Shown one piece after another: positions 46,557 to 55,462 of a stretch of DNA of 64,000 nucleotides; within the stretch, counting starts at the first letter, position 1, and each line of letters starts with the position of its first letter. The stretch is taken from the NCBI GenBank assembly GCA_037045455.1, contig JBAOIN010000016.1, positions 682,001 through 746,000 of the forward strand, read 5' to 3'. A program made the position numbers and the translations under genes. The notes beneath the pieces were generated by a model. It worked only from the letters and a program-made list of their open reading frames with translations. It did no database searches and was not told where the DNA came from. Source of the DNA: JADKAV01 sp037045455 (lineage in GTDB: Bacteria; Actinomycetota; Actinomycetes; S36-B12; UBA10799).

Positions 46557-47378
46557 ATGAAATCTGTAGCCGGCAAGCGGGTTCTCGTCACGGGTGCGGC
46601 CATGGGGCTGGGCAAGCTGTTCGCCCTGCGCGCCGTGCAGGAGGGGGCTTCCGAAGTCGTCGTGTGGGACCTCAACGAGGACGCGCTGGAGCAGACCGTC
46701 AAGGAGCTGGTCGGCAACGGCGGCACCGTCTCGTCCTACTGCGTCGACGTCTCCCGTCCCGAGTCGATCGCCGAAGCCAGCGCCCAAGTCCGCCAGGAGG
46801 TCGGCACGATCGAGGTGCTGATCAACAACGCCGGCATCGTCCGCGGCAACGGCTACTTCTGGGAGAACTCGACCGACGACATCCAGAAGGTGATCGCCAT
46901 CAACTCCACTGGGATGATGCTGGTGGCCCACGAGTTCCTGCCGGGCATGGTTGCCCACGACGGGGATTGTCGCGTGGTGACGATCGCGTCCTCGGCCGGG
47001 CTAGTGAGTACGCCGCGGCTTGCGGTCTACTGCGGGTCGAAGTGGGCGGCCACGGGCTGGTCGGACTCAGTGCGCTTGGAACTCGAGCAAGCCGGTCACG
47101 AACACATCAAGGTGACGACGGTCTGCCCGACCTACATCAACACCGGCATGTTCGACGGTGCGCGCGGGATCCTGTTCACGCCCACACTCGAGCAGGAGGA
47201 CGTGGTGGACGAGACCTGGACCCACATGCTCAAGGGCGAGCCCTTCGTCGTGATGCCGTGGACGTCGCGTTTGAACAAGGCGCTGTACGGTCTGCTGCCG
47301 ATCGGGGTGCGCGACTTCTACATGGAGAAGGCCGGCGTGTACCACTCCATGGACGAGTTCACCGGTCACGAAGACTGA
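46557..47378 (+). CDS. short-chain dehydrogenase/reductase
   Basis: The Rossmann motif is VLVTGAAMGLGKLFALRA (TGxxxGxG variant TGAAMGLG), NNAG follows at about residue 91, the catalytic Ser in IASSAGLVS and the pair YCGSK (Tyr, Lys). At 273 residues it is a classical SDR. The C-terminal part (TPTLEQEDVVDETWTHMLKG) resembles the retinol/17-beta-type SDRs. Substrate unknown. GGAGCGAA before the ATG is a plausible ribosome site. Confidence 0.87.
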   Translation: MKSVAGKRVLVTGAAMGLGKLFALRAVQEGASEVVVWDLNEDALEQTVKELVGNGGTVSSYCVDVSRPESIAEASAQVRQEVGTIEVLINNAGIVRGNGYFWENSTDDIQKVIAINSTGMMLVAHEFLPGMVAHDGDCRVVTIASSAGLVSTPRLAVYCGSKWAATGWSDSVRLELEQAGHEHIKVTTVCPTYINTGMFDGARGILFTPTLEQEDVVDETWTHMLKGEPFVVMPWTSRLNKALYGLLPIGVRDFYMEKAGVYHSMDEFTGHED

Positions 47379-47380
47379 CC

Positions 47381-47867
47381 GTGGGCCAGGAGATCGAGCA
47401 CAAGTTCCTGGTCGTCGGGGACGACTGGCGCTCGCAGGTGCGTTCTAGCACCCGCATCGTGCAGGGCTATCTCGCCCACACCGATCGCGCCACGATACGG
47501 GTCCGAATCCGCAGTGAGAAGGCGTATCTCACGCTCAAAGGCCCCAGCAGCGGAATCGCGCGCAGTGAGTACGAGTACCCGATTCCGGTGGCCGATGCCC
47601 AGGCCATGCTCGACGAGATGGCCGCCGGGCCCGTCGTGGACAAGGTCCGCCACCTCATCGACGTGGACGGGTTCACCTGGGAACTCGACGTGTTCGCCGG
47701 GGAGAACTCCGGACTGGTCATGGCCGAGGTCGAGGTTCCCAGTGCGGATACCGAGTTTCCGCTGCCGGAATGGGCGGGCGCAGGAGGTCTCCGACGACCC
47801 GCGCTACTACAACGTGAACCTTGCGCAGAACCCGTACCGCAATTGGGCTGGGCGCGCTGAGCCGTGA
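47381..47867 (+). CDS. CYTH-domain phosphatase-like protein, one frameshift
   Basis: The N-terminal EIEHKFLVVGDDW contains the ExExK signature of CYTH (triphosphate tunnel) proteins. RVRIRSEKAYLTLKG, YEYPIPVADAQAML, DKVRHLIDVDGFTWELDVF and VMAEVEVPSADTEF supply the other charged tunnel strands. At about 47779 one extra G (GGGCGCAGGAG) shifts the frame; the expected EVSDDPRYYNVNLAQNPY lies in the next frame and stops at 47867. Full product is about 161 residues. Bacterial members usually hydrolyse inorganic triphosphate. The GTG start follows the SDR stop by 2 bp. Confidence 0.8.
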
Positions 47868-47902
47868 CCCCGGCTGGTGGCGGTCGTGGAGTGAGTCGAT
47901 TG

Positions 47903-47957
47903 CACCGTTTTGACAATCCTTCACCTCTCCGGAGGGTGCAGGATCGTCCAAACGGTG
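47903..47957 (+). terminator. long hairpin between convergent genes, likely bidirectional terminator
   Basis: CACCGTTTTGACAATCCT faces AGGATCGTCCAAACGGTG with a few mismatches (about 20 of 24 positions pair when extended to CACC/GGGTG). It lies in the 139-bp gap between the CYTH gene and the convergent polyamine operon. There is no strong T-run on either side. Confidence 0.5.
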
Positions 47958-48006
47958 AAGTCCTTGGCGGATCTCTGGCCTGAAGTGCCGGAGCACCTCG
48001 GCCAGG

Positions 48007-48807
48007 TCACATCGCGCTGCGGGCAGCATCCTCGGACAAGCGCTGGGCCAGGTAGATCGGCAGCACCGAGATCACTACCAGCGCGGCCGCGACCACGTTC
48101 ACGATCGGTGCTTGCTGGGGCCGGAACAGGTTGTTGAAGATCCACAAGGGCAGCGTCTGGATGCCGGGGCCAGCGGTGAACGTCGTGACGATGATCTCGT
48201 CGAATGACAGGCCGAACGCCAGCAACGCACCGGCCACCAAAGCCGCGCGCATGTTGGGGAAGATGACATGCCGGAACGTGAACATCCGGGTTGCGCCGAG
48301 GTCCATGGATGCTTCCACGATGTCGCCACCGAGCCGCCGCAAGCGGGCTGAGGCGTTGTTGAAGACGACCACGATGCAGAACGTCGCGTGCGCCACGACC
48401 AGAGTTATGAATGTCAGCCCACCCAGGAACGACGTGAACATGGTGTTGAGGGCCAGACCGGTGACGATGCCGGGCAGAGCGATCGGCAGGACCACGAGCA
48501 GCGAGATCGTGTTGTGGCCGAAGAAGCGAGAGCCCGACAAGGCAAACGACACCATGCTGCCGAGCAACAGTGCGATCAGCGTCGCGCAGACGGCGACCAC
48601 GATCGAGGTCATCAGAGCCGAACGCACACCCTCGTTGCCGATGGCCTTCGACCACCATTCGAGGGTGAAGCCGGGCGGCGGCCAAGTGAACGTGAGGCTG
48701 GTGTTGAAGGAGTTGATGAGGATGATCGCCAGGGGGATGTAGATCCACGCCAGAACGATGGCGAAGATGCCACCGAGTAGCCACTTCATGCCGCGCGTCG
48801 TGGTCAT
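48007..48807 (-). CDS. potC: polyamine ABC transporter permease, PotC type
   Basis: Six membrane segments and the cytoplasmic EAA-type loop GGDIVEASMDLGATRMFTFR are those of PotC/PotI permeases. The N-terminal WIYIPLAIILINSFNTS is the typical first segment. It overlaps potB by 4 bp (ATGA) and is the last gene of the operon. Substrate assignment to polyamines comes from the binding protein and from the linked oxidase. Confidence 0.85.
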   Translation of the reverse strand: MTTTRGMKWLLGGIFAIVLAWIYIPLAIILINSFNTSLTFTWPPPGFTLEWWSKAIGNEGVRSALMTSIVVAVCATLIALLLGSMVSFALSGSRFFGHNTISLLVVLPIALPGIVTGLALNTMFTSFLGGLTFITLVVAHATFCIVVVFNNASARLRRLGGDIVEASMDLGATRMFTFRHVIFPNMRAALVAGALLAFGLSFDEIIVTTFTAGPGIQTLPLWIFNNLFRPQQAPIVNVVAAALVVISVLPIYLAQRLSEDAARSAM

Positions 48808-49676
48808 AGGTTCTCCAGCGCTCCGGTCCGGCGCACAGCCGTCAGGTAGATGATCATGATCACGACCGTCAGGCTGGCGACCGCGGCTGCGAAGGGCAGG
48901 TCGGTGGAGAAGCTCTGGTAGACGACATTGCCCAGCATCTGGGCCTTACCACCGACCAGTTGCACCGTGATGTAGTCGCCGAGGCTCAGCGAGAACGTGA
49001 ACACCGATCCCGCGACGATCGACGGGAAGACCATCGGCAGCAGGACGCTGCGGAACGTCCGCCAGTTGGACCCACCGAGGTCCGACGAGGCATCGAGCAG
49101 GGACTGCGGCACGTTCTGCATGCCGACGTAGACCGGCAGGATCATGTACGGCAGCCACAGATAGGTCAGCACGATGACCACGGCCGACCAGCCGAACCCG
49201 GGGCTGGCGCCGAACACCGACGACAGCACCCCGCCTTCAGGGCTGAACATGACTCGCCACGCATAGACCTTGACCAGGTATGAGGCCCACAGCGGTGTGA
49301 GCATCAACGCGATCAGCAGGGGTTGCCAGCGGCCGGAGGCGACCCGGGCCATGAAGAAGCCGACCGGCACCGCGATCAGCAGGCACAACACGGTCACCGC
49401 CACAGCGACACCGAGCGAACGCAGAGCCACGGCGATGTAGACCGGATCGGTGAACAGGCGCTGAAAGTTCTCGAGTGTGAACGTGCGGACGACGGAGCCG
49501 GTGAAGGAATCCGTGGTCCAGAACGCGGTGATGAACAGCATCACCAACGGCAGGACGTAGAGCAGCACGAGCCACGTCATCGGCAGGGACAGCAGCCCCC
49601 CGATCCGAAGGCCGGTCTTGCGGTGCAACGTGCCCTGCCAGCGCCGCAGTGGGCTGGTCGCAGTCGCCGCGCTCAT
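48804..49676 (-). CDS. potB: polyamine ABC transporter permease, PotB type
   Basis: The 290-residue permease has MTWLVLLYVLPLVMLFITAF as first segment, then YAWRVMFSPEGGV, and the EAA loop PQSLLDASSDLGGSNWRTFR, as in PotB/PotH. It lies 60 bp downstream of the binding-protein gene and is coupled to potC. Confidence 0.85.
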   Translation of the reverse strand: MSAATATSPLRRWQGTLHRKTGLRIGGLLSLPMTWLVLLYVLPLVMLFITAFWTTDSFTGSVVRTFTLENFQRLFTDPVYIAVALRSLGVAVAVTVLCLLIAVPVGFFMARVASGRWQPLLIALMLTPLWASYLVKVYAWRVMFSPEGGVLSSVFGASPGFGWSAVVIVLTYLWLPYMILPVYVGMQNVPQSLLDASSDLGGSNWRTFRSVLLPMVFPSIVAGSVFTFSLSLGDYITVQLVGGKAQMLGNVVYQSFSTDLPFAAAVASLTVVIMIIYLTAVRRTGALENL

Positions 49677-49736
49677 GTCGTCTCCTCGAAGTGGTGCCCC
49701 GGGCCGGCGCGAGGTGCACGCCGGCCCGGGGTCAGG

Positions 49737-50933
49737 TCAGCTGGACCGCAGGCTGGTCCAAGCGGCGACCCAGTCCTTGTACGGCACGCACTTCACGTCG
49801 GTGCGGCCGTCGAGGCAGTTCTCGGTCGGGGTGGTCCAGTACCAGACGTTGGTCCAGTAGTCCTCTTCCTTGGCGTGGAACACGTCGCAGTGGTCCTTGT
49901 TCTCGGTGAGGTCGCAGGACTTCTCGTTAGCTGGCGCCTCGCCGAAGTACTCGGCGATCTCGGCGTTCACCTTGGGCGAGACGATGTAGTCCAGCCACTT
50001 GTACGAGCAGTTGATGTTCTGCGTGTCCTTGGCCACCATCCAGGTGTCGGACCACCCGGTTGAACCCTCGCTGGGCTTCGTGGCGCCCACCAGTTCCTGA
50101 TCGGCGTTAGCCGTGTTGGCGGTCAGCTGCCAGCCCTGGCCCTGCACGATCGAACCGGTGGCCAGGCCGTTGGCCTGCTTGGCGTAGTCCGACCAGTACT
50201 CGGCCACCAGCGGCTTCTGCTGCTGGAGTAGCGCGATCGCAGCGTCGAACTGGGTCTGGTCCAAGGCGTACGGGTTCTTGATCCCGAGGTCCGGCTGCGT
50301 GGCCATCAGGTAGACGCCCGCGTCAGCGATCGACATGGCGTCGTCGTAGGGGGAGATCTTGCCCTTCAGCGGGGAGTCGGCTTCCCACATGTCGGCCCAT
50401 GACGTCGGCTCGCTGGTCTGCGCCTTCATGTTGTACAGCAGCAGGTTGGCGCCACGACCGTGCGGAATCCCGTAGTTCACACCGTCGACGGTGTTCCAGG
50501 CCTTGTCCTTCAGGCCCGGGAAGATGTCCGCGTAGTTCGGCACGAGATCGGTGTTGACCGGCTGTACGAGGTCGCCGTAGACCAGGCGCAGCGAGGCGTC
50601 GCCCGACGCCGAGATCACGTCGTAGCCGCCCTTCTTGAACAAGTCGAACGCCTCGTTCGAGGTGCCGAACGTCTTGACGTCGACCTGGCATCCGGTCTGC
50701 TTCTCGAACGGGGTGACCCAGTCGATGCTGGGGTCCGTCGAACCGTCCTCGGCGTAACCGGGCCAGGCCAGGACGCTGAGCTTGCCTTCACCGTCACCCA
50801 CCGGGCCGGCGAACGCCGACGCCGAGGGCGCGGCCGGTGAAGCACCACTGGAGCCACCGCTGTCCGAGCTACACCCGGTCAGGGCGAGCCCGGCGACGGC
50901 GACTCCCGCCCCGATCTTCATCATCTTCCGCAC
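49737..50933 (-). CDS. potD: polyamine-binding lipoprotein, PotD/PotF type
   Basis: A lipoprotein signal (VAGLALTGCSS, lipobox LTGC) is followed by a Ser/Gly/Ala linker and the periplasmic-binding fold. KLSVLAWPGYAEDGSTDPS, FKKGGYDVISASGDASLRLV, LVPNYADIFPGLKDKAWNTV and GIPHGRGANLLLYN match the spermidine/putrescine binding group of actinobacteria. It delivers substrate to PotBC at the cell surface. The GTG at 50933 was chosen because CTAGGAGG lies 7 nt upstream. It starts 10 bp after potA. Length 398. Confidence 0.87.
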   Translation of the reverse strand: MRKMMKIGAGVAVAGLALTGCSSDSGGSSGASPAAPSASAFAGPVGDGEGKLSVLAWPGYAEDGSTDPSIDWVTPFEKQTGCQVDVKTFGTSNEAFDLFKKGGYDVISASGDASLRLVYGDLVQPVNTDLVPNYADIFPGLKDKAWNTVDGVNYGIPHGRGANLLLYNMKAQTSEPTSWADMWEADSPLKGKISPYDDAMSIADAGVYLMATQPDLGIKNPYALDQTQFDAAIALLQQQKPLVAEYWSDYAKQANGLATGSIVQGQGWQLTANTANADQELVGATKPSEGSTGWSDTWMVAKDTQNINCSYKWLDYIVSPKVNAEIAEYFGEAPANEKSCDLTENKDHCDVFHAKEEDYWTNVWYWTTPTENCLDGRTDVKCVPYKDWVAAWTSLRSS

Positions 50934-50943
50934 GGTGCTCCTC

Positions 50944-52011
50944 CTAGTGACTGTGCGACAAACCGTCGGCGGTTCCGACGGACTCCTGAATCGACCCGAC
51001 CGCGTACTCCGCTGCGGGATCCCATGTGACGCTGACATCGCCCCCGACCGGCGCGATGTCCTCGCCGTCGTGGTGGTTGGGGGCCATGGCGGTGAGCAGG
51101 TCCCCGGTGTCCAGCCGGACCAGGTAGCGGGTCCCGGCACCCAGGTACACGATCGTCTCCACCAAGCCATGCCGGCCTTCACCGGCGGGGGAGAGGGTGA
51201 TCTTCTCCGGCCGCAGGCTGAACGTGCCCGTCTTGCCCAGAACCCGTTGCGCCACCTCGCCGGTCAGCAGATTCGTAGTGCCCACGAAGGAGGCGACGAA
51301 CTCGGTGGCCGGGCGCTCGTAGACTTCCGCGGCCGTTCCGACCTGTTCGATGCGGCCGTGGCTGAAGACCGCCACCCGGTCCGACATGGTCAGGGCTTCT
51401 TCCTGATCGTGGGTGACGAAGATGAACGTGATCCCGACGTCTCGCTGGATCGCCTTGAGCTCCACCTGCATCTGCTCACGCAACTTGAGGTCGAGCGCGC
51501 CTAGCGGCTCGTCGAGCAGCAGGACCCGGGGCTGGTTCACAAGTGCCCGGGCCAGCGCGACACGCTGCCGCTGACCGCCGGACAGTTGCCTGGGCCGCCG
51601 GTCCTCGTAACCCTCCAGGCGCACCCGGGCCAACGCCTCCCGTGCCCGCGTCCGGCGTTCGGATTTGCCCACCCGCTTGACCCGCAGACCGTACTCGACG
51701 TTGTCCTGCACGCTCATGTGCGGGAACAGGGCGTAGTCCTGGAACACCGTGTTGACGTCGCGGTCGAAGGGCGGCACCCGGCTGACGTCGACGCCGCCGA
51801 GTTCGATCGTGCCGGCAGTTGGCAGTTCGAAGCCCGCGATCATGCGCAGAACGGTCGTCTTGCCGGAACCGGACGGGCCGAGCAGCGTGAGGAATTCGCC
51901 ATCGTACACGTCGAGATCGATGCCATCGACCGCCACGACGCCGCCGGTGAACTCCTTGCGCACCGACCGCAGTCGGATGGCCGTTTCGGGCTGTTGCGAC
52001 ACCGGTATCAC
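50944..52011 (-). CDS. potA: polyamine ABC transporter ATPase, PotA type
   Basis: Walker A LLGPSGSGKTTVLRMIAG, the Q-loop FQDYALFPHMSVQDNVEYGL, signature LSGGQRQRVALARAL, Walker B VLLLDEPLGALDLKLR and the H-loop FVTHDQEEALTMSDR are intact. The C-terminal TOBE-type domain (SLRPEKITLSPAGEG) marks the PotA/UgpC class. The GTG at 52011 is used; GTG at 52002 or ATG at 52083 are alternatives. It is the first gene of the potA-D-B-C operon. Confidence 0.9.
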   Translation of the reverse strand: MIPVSQQPETAIRLRSVRKEFTGGVVAVDGIDLDVYDGEFLTLLGPSGSGKTTVLRMIAGFELPTAGTIELGGVDVSRVPPFDRDVNTVFQDYALFPHMSVQDNVEYGLRVKRVGKSERRTRAREALARVRLEGYEDRRPRQLSGGQRQRVALARALVNQPRVLLLDEPLGALDLKLREQMQVELKAIQRDVGITFIFVTHDQEEALTMSDRVAVFSHGRIEQVGTAAEVYERPATEFVASFVGTTNLLTGEVAQRVLGKTGTFSLRPEKITLSPAGEGRHGLVETIVYLGAGTRYLVRLDTGDLLTAMAPNHHDGEDIAPVGGDVSVTWDPAAEYAVGSIQESVGTADGLSHSH

Positions 52012-52176
52012 GTCCAATGTTCGGATTTGGTAAGGGCAGCCTAGCCCACGGTTTCCGCAATCGACAGCCTTGTCCATCGACATTTCGTGCCGTAGGTGCG
52101 GCTGTGATCTTCGGATCGCGCGTATTGTGACATTCGGCGCTGCGCCCGCTCACGCCGACGCGGGGCCCGTGAGGGG

Positions 52177-53457
52177 GTGGCCGCCATGCGCGTGCCGTCG
52201 ATCATCATCGTGGTTTCGGTTGTGGCAGCAGGTCTGCTAGGGGCGCCTGCGCAGGCGGCCACCGACCTGTCGGGCAGCCTCTCCTACGCCGGGCACACGA
52301 TCACCTGGAGCGCGGCCGGGGTGACGCCGGCCACCGGGGACCTCGTCGGCCACTACGACGCAGTCGTGACCTCCGGGCAGACCGTCACGTTCAGCGGTTC
52401 GGCGGCCTACACGCAGGGCAACGCGGTGACCAACCTGCGGCAAGAGGCGTACCTGACCAACGTGACCCCGGTCAGTTTCACAGCGCGTGTGAACGCCGGA
52501 ACCTTCACGCTGCCGTTCTCCCTGTCCTACACCCCGGCGCGGGTGACCGGAACCGGCGTGGTGGGGTCGCTGACCGCGGCGCTGTCCAGCCGCAACTGCA
52601 ACGACTACGGCGTGTGCGGCGGGCCGGAGATGTCCCTGAGCATCGCGATCCTCGGGGTCGGGGAGAGCAGCACGCCGCCACCGGTCTCCGGTGACACCGA
52701 GGCACCGCAAGTTCGGGTGGCCCCGAGCCGTCAGACAGTGCGGATCGGTCACAAGGCCCATGTCGCCTGGCGGGTCAGCGATGACAGCGGAAAGGCCAAG
52801 TGGTTCGGCAATGTCTACTCCGACGGGACAGTGGTGATGAAGGCCCACAGCAAGGGCTACGTGCAGGCCACGGGCGGCAAGTGGACCGGTGACTGGCGCT
52901 ACCCCAGTAGTTCGACGGGACCGTTCTACGAGTGCTTCTGGGCCAAGGACAAGGCCGGCAACACCAGTGCCAACGCCCCCTATACCGCGTGTCGCTGGCT
53001 GACCATCCAGGTGCCAGTGCCGCTGGTGTCCAACGGGTGCGGTGGTTCGGCCTGGGGGCAGGCAGCCGTCGATCTCATGAACTGGGCCGGCGACGTCCGC
53101 ATGTACGGCAGCAATCCCGTCAACATGCGGCAGGCGTGCAACCAGCACGACGCGGGATACGCGGGAGTCACTGTCGCCGGGATGCGATCGCCGGCCCCGG
53201 TGGACTACCGCACGTGGTCGCGCGAGGACGTCGACCAGAAGTTCGCCGGCGACCTCATGGCGCAATGCCACCGCTTCCTCAAAGGACCGGGACTGAGCAG
53301 TGAACGCAAGGCCTGCCTGGCCGAGGTGCCCATCTACGTGGGCCTGGTGCGTCAGTACGGCGAAGGTGTCTTCGACGCGGACGTGACCGTGGCGGGGACC
53401 CAGACCCAGATGCCCGCAGCGACCACCCCGCCCGGCGGGGTCCGGGTCAACCTCTGA
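52177..53457 (+). CDS. secreted protein with prokaryotic phospholipase A2-like domain
   Basis: A signal peptide (IIIVVSVVAAGLLGAPAQAA) is followed by a beta-rich region (residues about 30-155), then an Ig-like segment DTEAPQVRVAPSRQTVRIGH. The C-terminal 140 residues begin SNGCGGSAWGQAAVDLMNWA and contain ACNQHDAGYAGVT, the His-Asp dyad motif (CxxHDxxY) of bacterial phospholipase A2, plus two Cys pairs. It may act on membrane or wall lipids outside the cell. The three-part layout is unusual for this small enzyme family. Alternatively the catalytic domain may be a non-enzymatic binder. Confidence 0.7.
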   Translation: MAAMRVPSIIIVVSVVAAGLLGAPAQAATDLSGSLSYAGHTITWSAAGVTPATGDLVGHYDAVVTSGQTVTFSGSAAYTQGNAVTNLRQEAYLTNVTPVSFTARVNAGTFTLPFSLSYTPARVTGTGVVGSLTAALSSRNCNDYGVCGGPEMSLSIAILGVGESSTPPPVSGDTEAPQVRVAPSRQTVRIGHKAHVAWRVSDDSGKAKWFGNVYSDGTVVMKAHSKGYVQATGGKWTGDWRYPSSSTGPFYECFWAKDKAGNTSANAPYTACRWLTIQVPVPLVSNGCGGSAWGQAAVDLMNWAGDVRMYGSNPVNMRQACNQHDAGYAGVTVAGMRSPAPVDYRTWSREDVDQKFAGDLMAQCHRFLKGPGLSSERKACLAEVPIYVGLVRQYGEGVFDADVTVAGTQTQMPAATTPPGGVRVNL

Positions 53458-53526
53458 CGAGGCCACCGCTGGCCGGTTGCGCATTGCCAGGCGACCGTGG
53501 GGCGACGCGATGTCGGGCCCTCCGTT

Positions 53527-53532
53527 TACCGT
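53527..53532 (+). promoter_or_regulatory. -10 box of a leaderless promoter
   Basis: TACCGT lies 6 nt before the GTG at 53539. GGAGGGG sits only 1 nt before the start codon, too close to act as a normal ribosome site. Confidence 0.4.
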
Positions 53533-53538
53533 GGAGGG

Positions 53539-55164
53539 GTGCGTACCCTCGTCTCGCTGCTGATCGCGGCCGCCATCGCCCTGACCGGGGCGCCCGCAGC
53601 CAGCGCGGACACCGGCGACAACCTGCCGCCCGGGGCGGACCCCGCTGTCTGGCGGAACTACGTCGAGGGCTATCGCGCGGAAGCCGACTGGTCGCCGCGG
53701 GGCACGATTGTGGCGGACTCCGGGTTCCGCTCCTTCCCCAACGGGTTCAGCTTCTTCAACACGGGTGTCCCGGACGTCTTCAACAACGCGCTCTTCGGTT
53801 CCCCCGTGGAAGGCCCGCCGAACCTCGACGCGGACTCCATGCGCAGCCTGCTCGGTTCCCGGGTGTGCGTGGAGCGCAGCACCACCGGGCCCTGCACACT
53901 GACGCTGGCTGCCAGACAGTGGATGAACAGCACGAACGAGTCGATGGCCGGTGGCCACTGCTTCGGATTCGCGAGTACGGCTGCCGAGTTGTTCAACCGC
54001 ACGCTGGCGCCGGGCCAGTTCCAAAGCGGAGCGAACACGACCTACGACTTGCAGTTGCGTAACCCCGTGAACCGCCAGATCGCGCGGAACATGGCCAGCC
54101 AATACACGTTCGACGTGATGAAGTACGCGTTGTCGCCGCGCAAGGTCGTGAGCCAGCTGAAGTCGTCGCTGCGGACCGGCGTGATGCCCTACACGCTGTT
54201 CATCTTCTGGAGCGGCGGTGGGCATGCCCTCACCCCGTACGCGTTGTACGACCGAGGCGACGGCCAGTTCGACGTCGGGGTGTACGACAACAACTACCCG
54301 GATGCGCTGCGCGCGATCCGCATCGACACCGTCAGCAACACCTACAAGTACCTGGTGATGACCAACCCGAACGGTAAGCCCGACATCGCCTCCGACGTGA
54401 TCGGACTGGTGCCCACGTCGGTCATCTCGTCCCGGCAGAAGTGCCCGTTCTGCCCGGCGGCCAACGAGACCACCGTGCAACTGCGCCCGGTGCGCAGCCA
54501 GGTCCCGATCAAGACCCGCATCACCGACCTCGACGGCAACCCGATCAAGGGGGTCGTGGTCAACCCTCCGACGAACCCCTGGCAACCCGGCGAGAAGTGG
54601 GAGTTCCCCACCTACACGGTGCCGCGCAAGCAGGACTTCATCATCTCGGTGCAGAACGGCCGCAACCGCAAAGCCGTGACGACCAGCCTGCTGGCGACCA
54701 CCGGTCAGTTCAGCATCGGCACCGAGGACGCCCGGATCCCGGCTCGCGGCGTCGGCCTGCTCGGCCTGGTCCCCGAGAAGGGTCTGGTGGTGTACGGCAC
54801 GAACGGGCGGCAACGCGACCTCGGCGCGCTGGTCTTCGTCGACGAGAACCCCTCCAGCGGCGTGCAGGTCTCCGCGCAGACCCGTTCGAAGGGCGATGCG
54901 CTGCTGCTGGGACGCTTCGACGAGAAGCGCAAGCGCGTGGTGCTGTTCACGCCCGGCCGCGACCCTAGTGCGGCCACGTCGTCGGCGATCCTGCAGACCG
55001 CATCCGGCACTCTGTACGCCGATGCCGAGGCCTCGATCCCGCGCGGCGGACGGCTTGTCATCGACTACGCGAAGTGGTCGGCCAGCCGGCCGAGCGGCAT
55101 CAAGGCCTACCTGCAGGGTCGGGGCACGCAGACCAAGGTCCGGGTGACGGTTACCGGCGGCTGA
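53539..55164 (+). CDS. secreted papain-like protein of unknown role
   Basis: The signal peptide VRTLVSLLIAAAIALTGAPA is cut near ASA-DT. The segment ESMAGGHCFGFASTAAELFN has a Cys at a helix start, GGGHALTPYALYDRG has a His, and VGVYDNNYPDA has Asp/Asn: the Cys-His-Asn order of papain-fold enzymes. The C-terminal 250 residues are beta-rich (TRITDLDGNPIKGVVVNPPT) and may be Ig-like or adhesive. I do not recognise a named family. It lies just after the PLA2-like gene, also exported. Length 541. Confidence 0.6.
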   Translation: MRTLVSLLIAAAIALTGAPAASADTGDNLPPGADPAVWRNYVEGYRAEADWSPRGTIVADSGFRSFPNGFSFFNTGVPDVFNNALFGSPVEGPPNLDADSMRSLLGSRVCVERSTTGPCTLTLAARQWMNSTNESMAGGHCFGFASTAAELFNRTLAPGQFQSGANTTYDLQLRNPVNRQIARNMASQYTFDVMKYALSPRKVVSQLKSSLRTGVMPYTLFIFWSGGGHALTPYALYDRGDGQFDVGVYDNNYPDALRAIRIDTVSNTYKYLVMTNPNGKPDIASDVIGLVPTSVISSRQKCPFCPAANETTVQLRPVRSQVPIKTRITDLDGNPIKGVVVNPPTNPWQPGEKWEFPTYTVPRKQDFIISVQNGRNRKAVTTSLLATTGQFSIGTEDARIPARGVGLLGLVPEKGLVVYGTNGRQRDLGALVFVDENPSSGVQVSAQTRSKGDALLLGRFDEKRKRVVLFTPGRDPSAATSSAILQTASGTLYADAEASIPRGGRLVIDYAKWSASRPSGIKAYLQGRGTQTKVRVTVTGG

Positions 55165-55462
55165 ACCTCGCCGGAAACGGCCGCTGAGAACCCTGACGCG
55201 CAGCGGCGCCCAGCAGCAACGCCAGTGGAATGCCCAGCAACTGCCGCACCGCCATCCGGCCAGCGCTGACCACCCGTCCGCTGCGGACGTCCACGACCTG
55301 CTCGCGGGTGAGCCGCATGCCGGGCGTGCGCGACTGCCGCGCTTCGAACACCGACCACACGATCCAGCCGATGCCCAGCGTCACCACGAACAGCAGCAGG
55401 TCGAGAAGAAACCCAGCCAGGCGCCGCGAAGGCTGGGCGAGCAGCACCTCAGCTGAGGACAT
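55151..55462 (-). CDS. RDD-family small membrane protein
   Basis: The 103-residue protein begins MSSAEVLLAQPSRRLAGFLL, with the RDD-type pattern R-x-x-G-F-x-x-D (RRLAGFLLDLLLF) and the follow-up motif TPGMRLTREQVVDVRSGR. Two hydrophobic segments are visible. The end overlaps the secreted papain-like gene tail to tail by 14 bp, and the start lies inside the 3' end of the amine oxidase gene on the same strand, so it is probably co-transcribed with it. Confidence 0.75.
   Translation of the reverse strand: MSSAEVLLAQPSRRLAGFLLDLLLFVVTLGIGWIVWSVFEARQSRTPGMRLTREQVVDVRSGRVVSAGRMAVRQLLGIPLALLLGAAARQGSQRPFPARFSRR

Noticed and set aside
52237..54813. An 858-codon open frame on the minus strand opposite the PLA2-like and papain-like genes
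   Set aside because: Same reason: low-complexity composition, no motif, while the plus strand shows signal peptides and active-site motifs.
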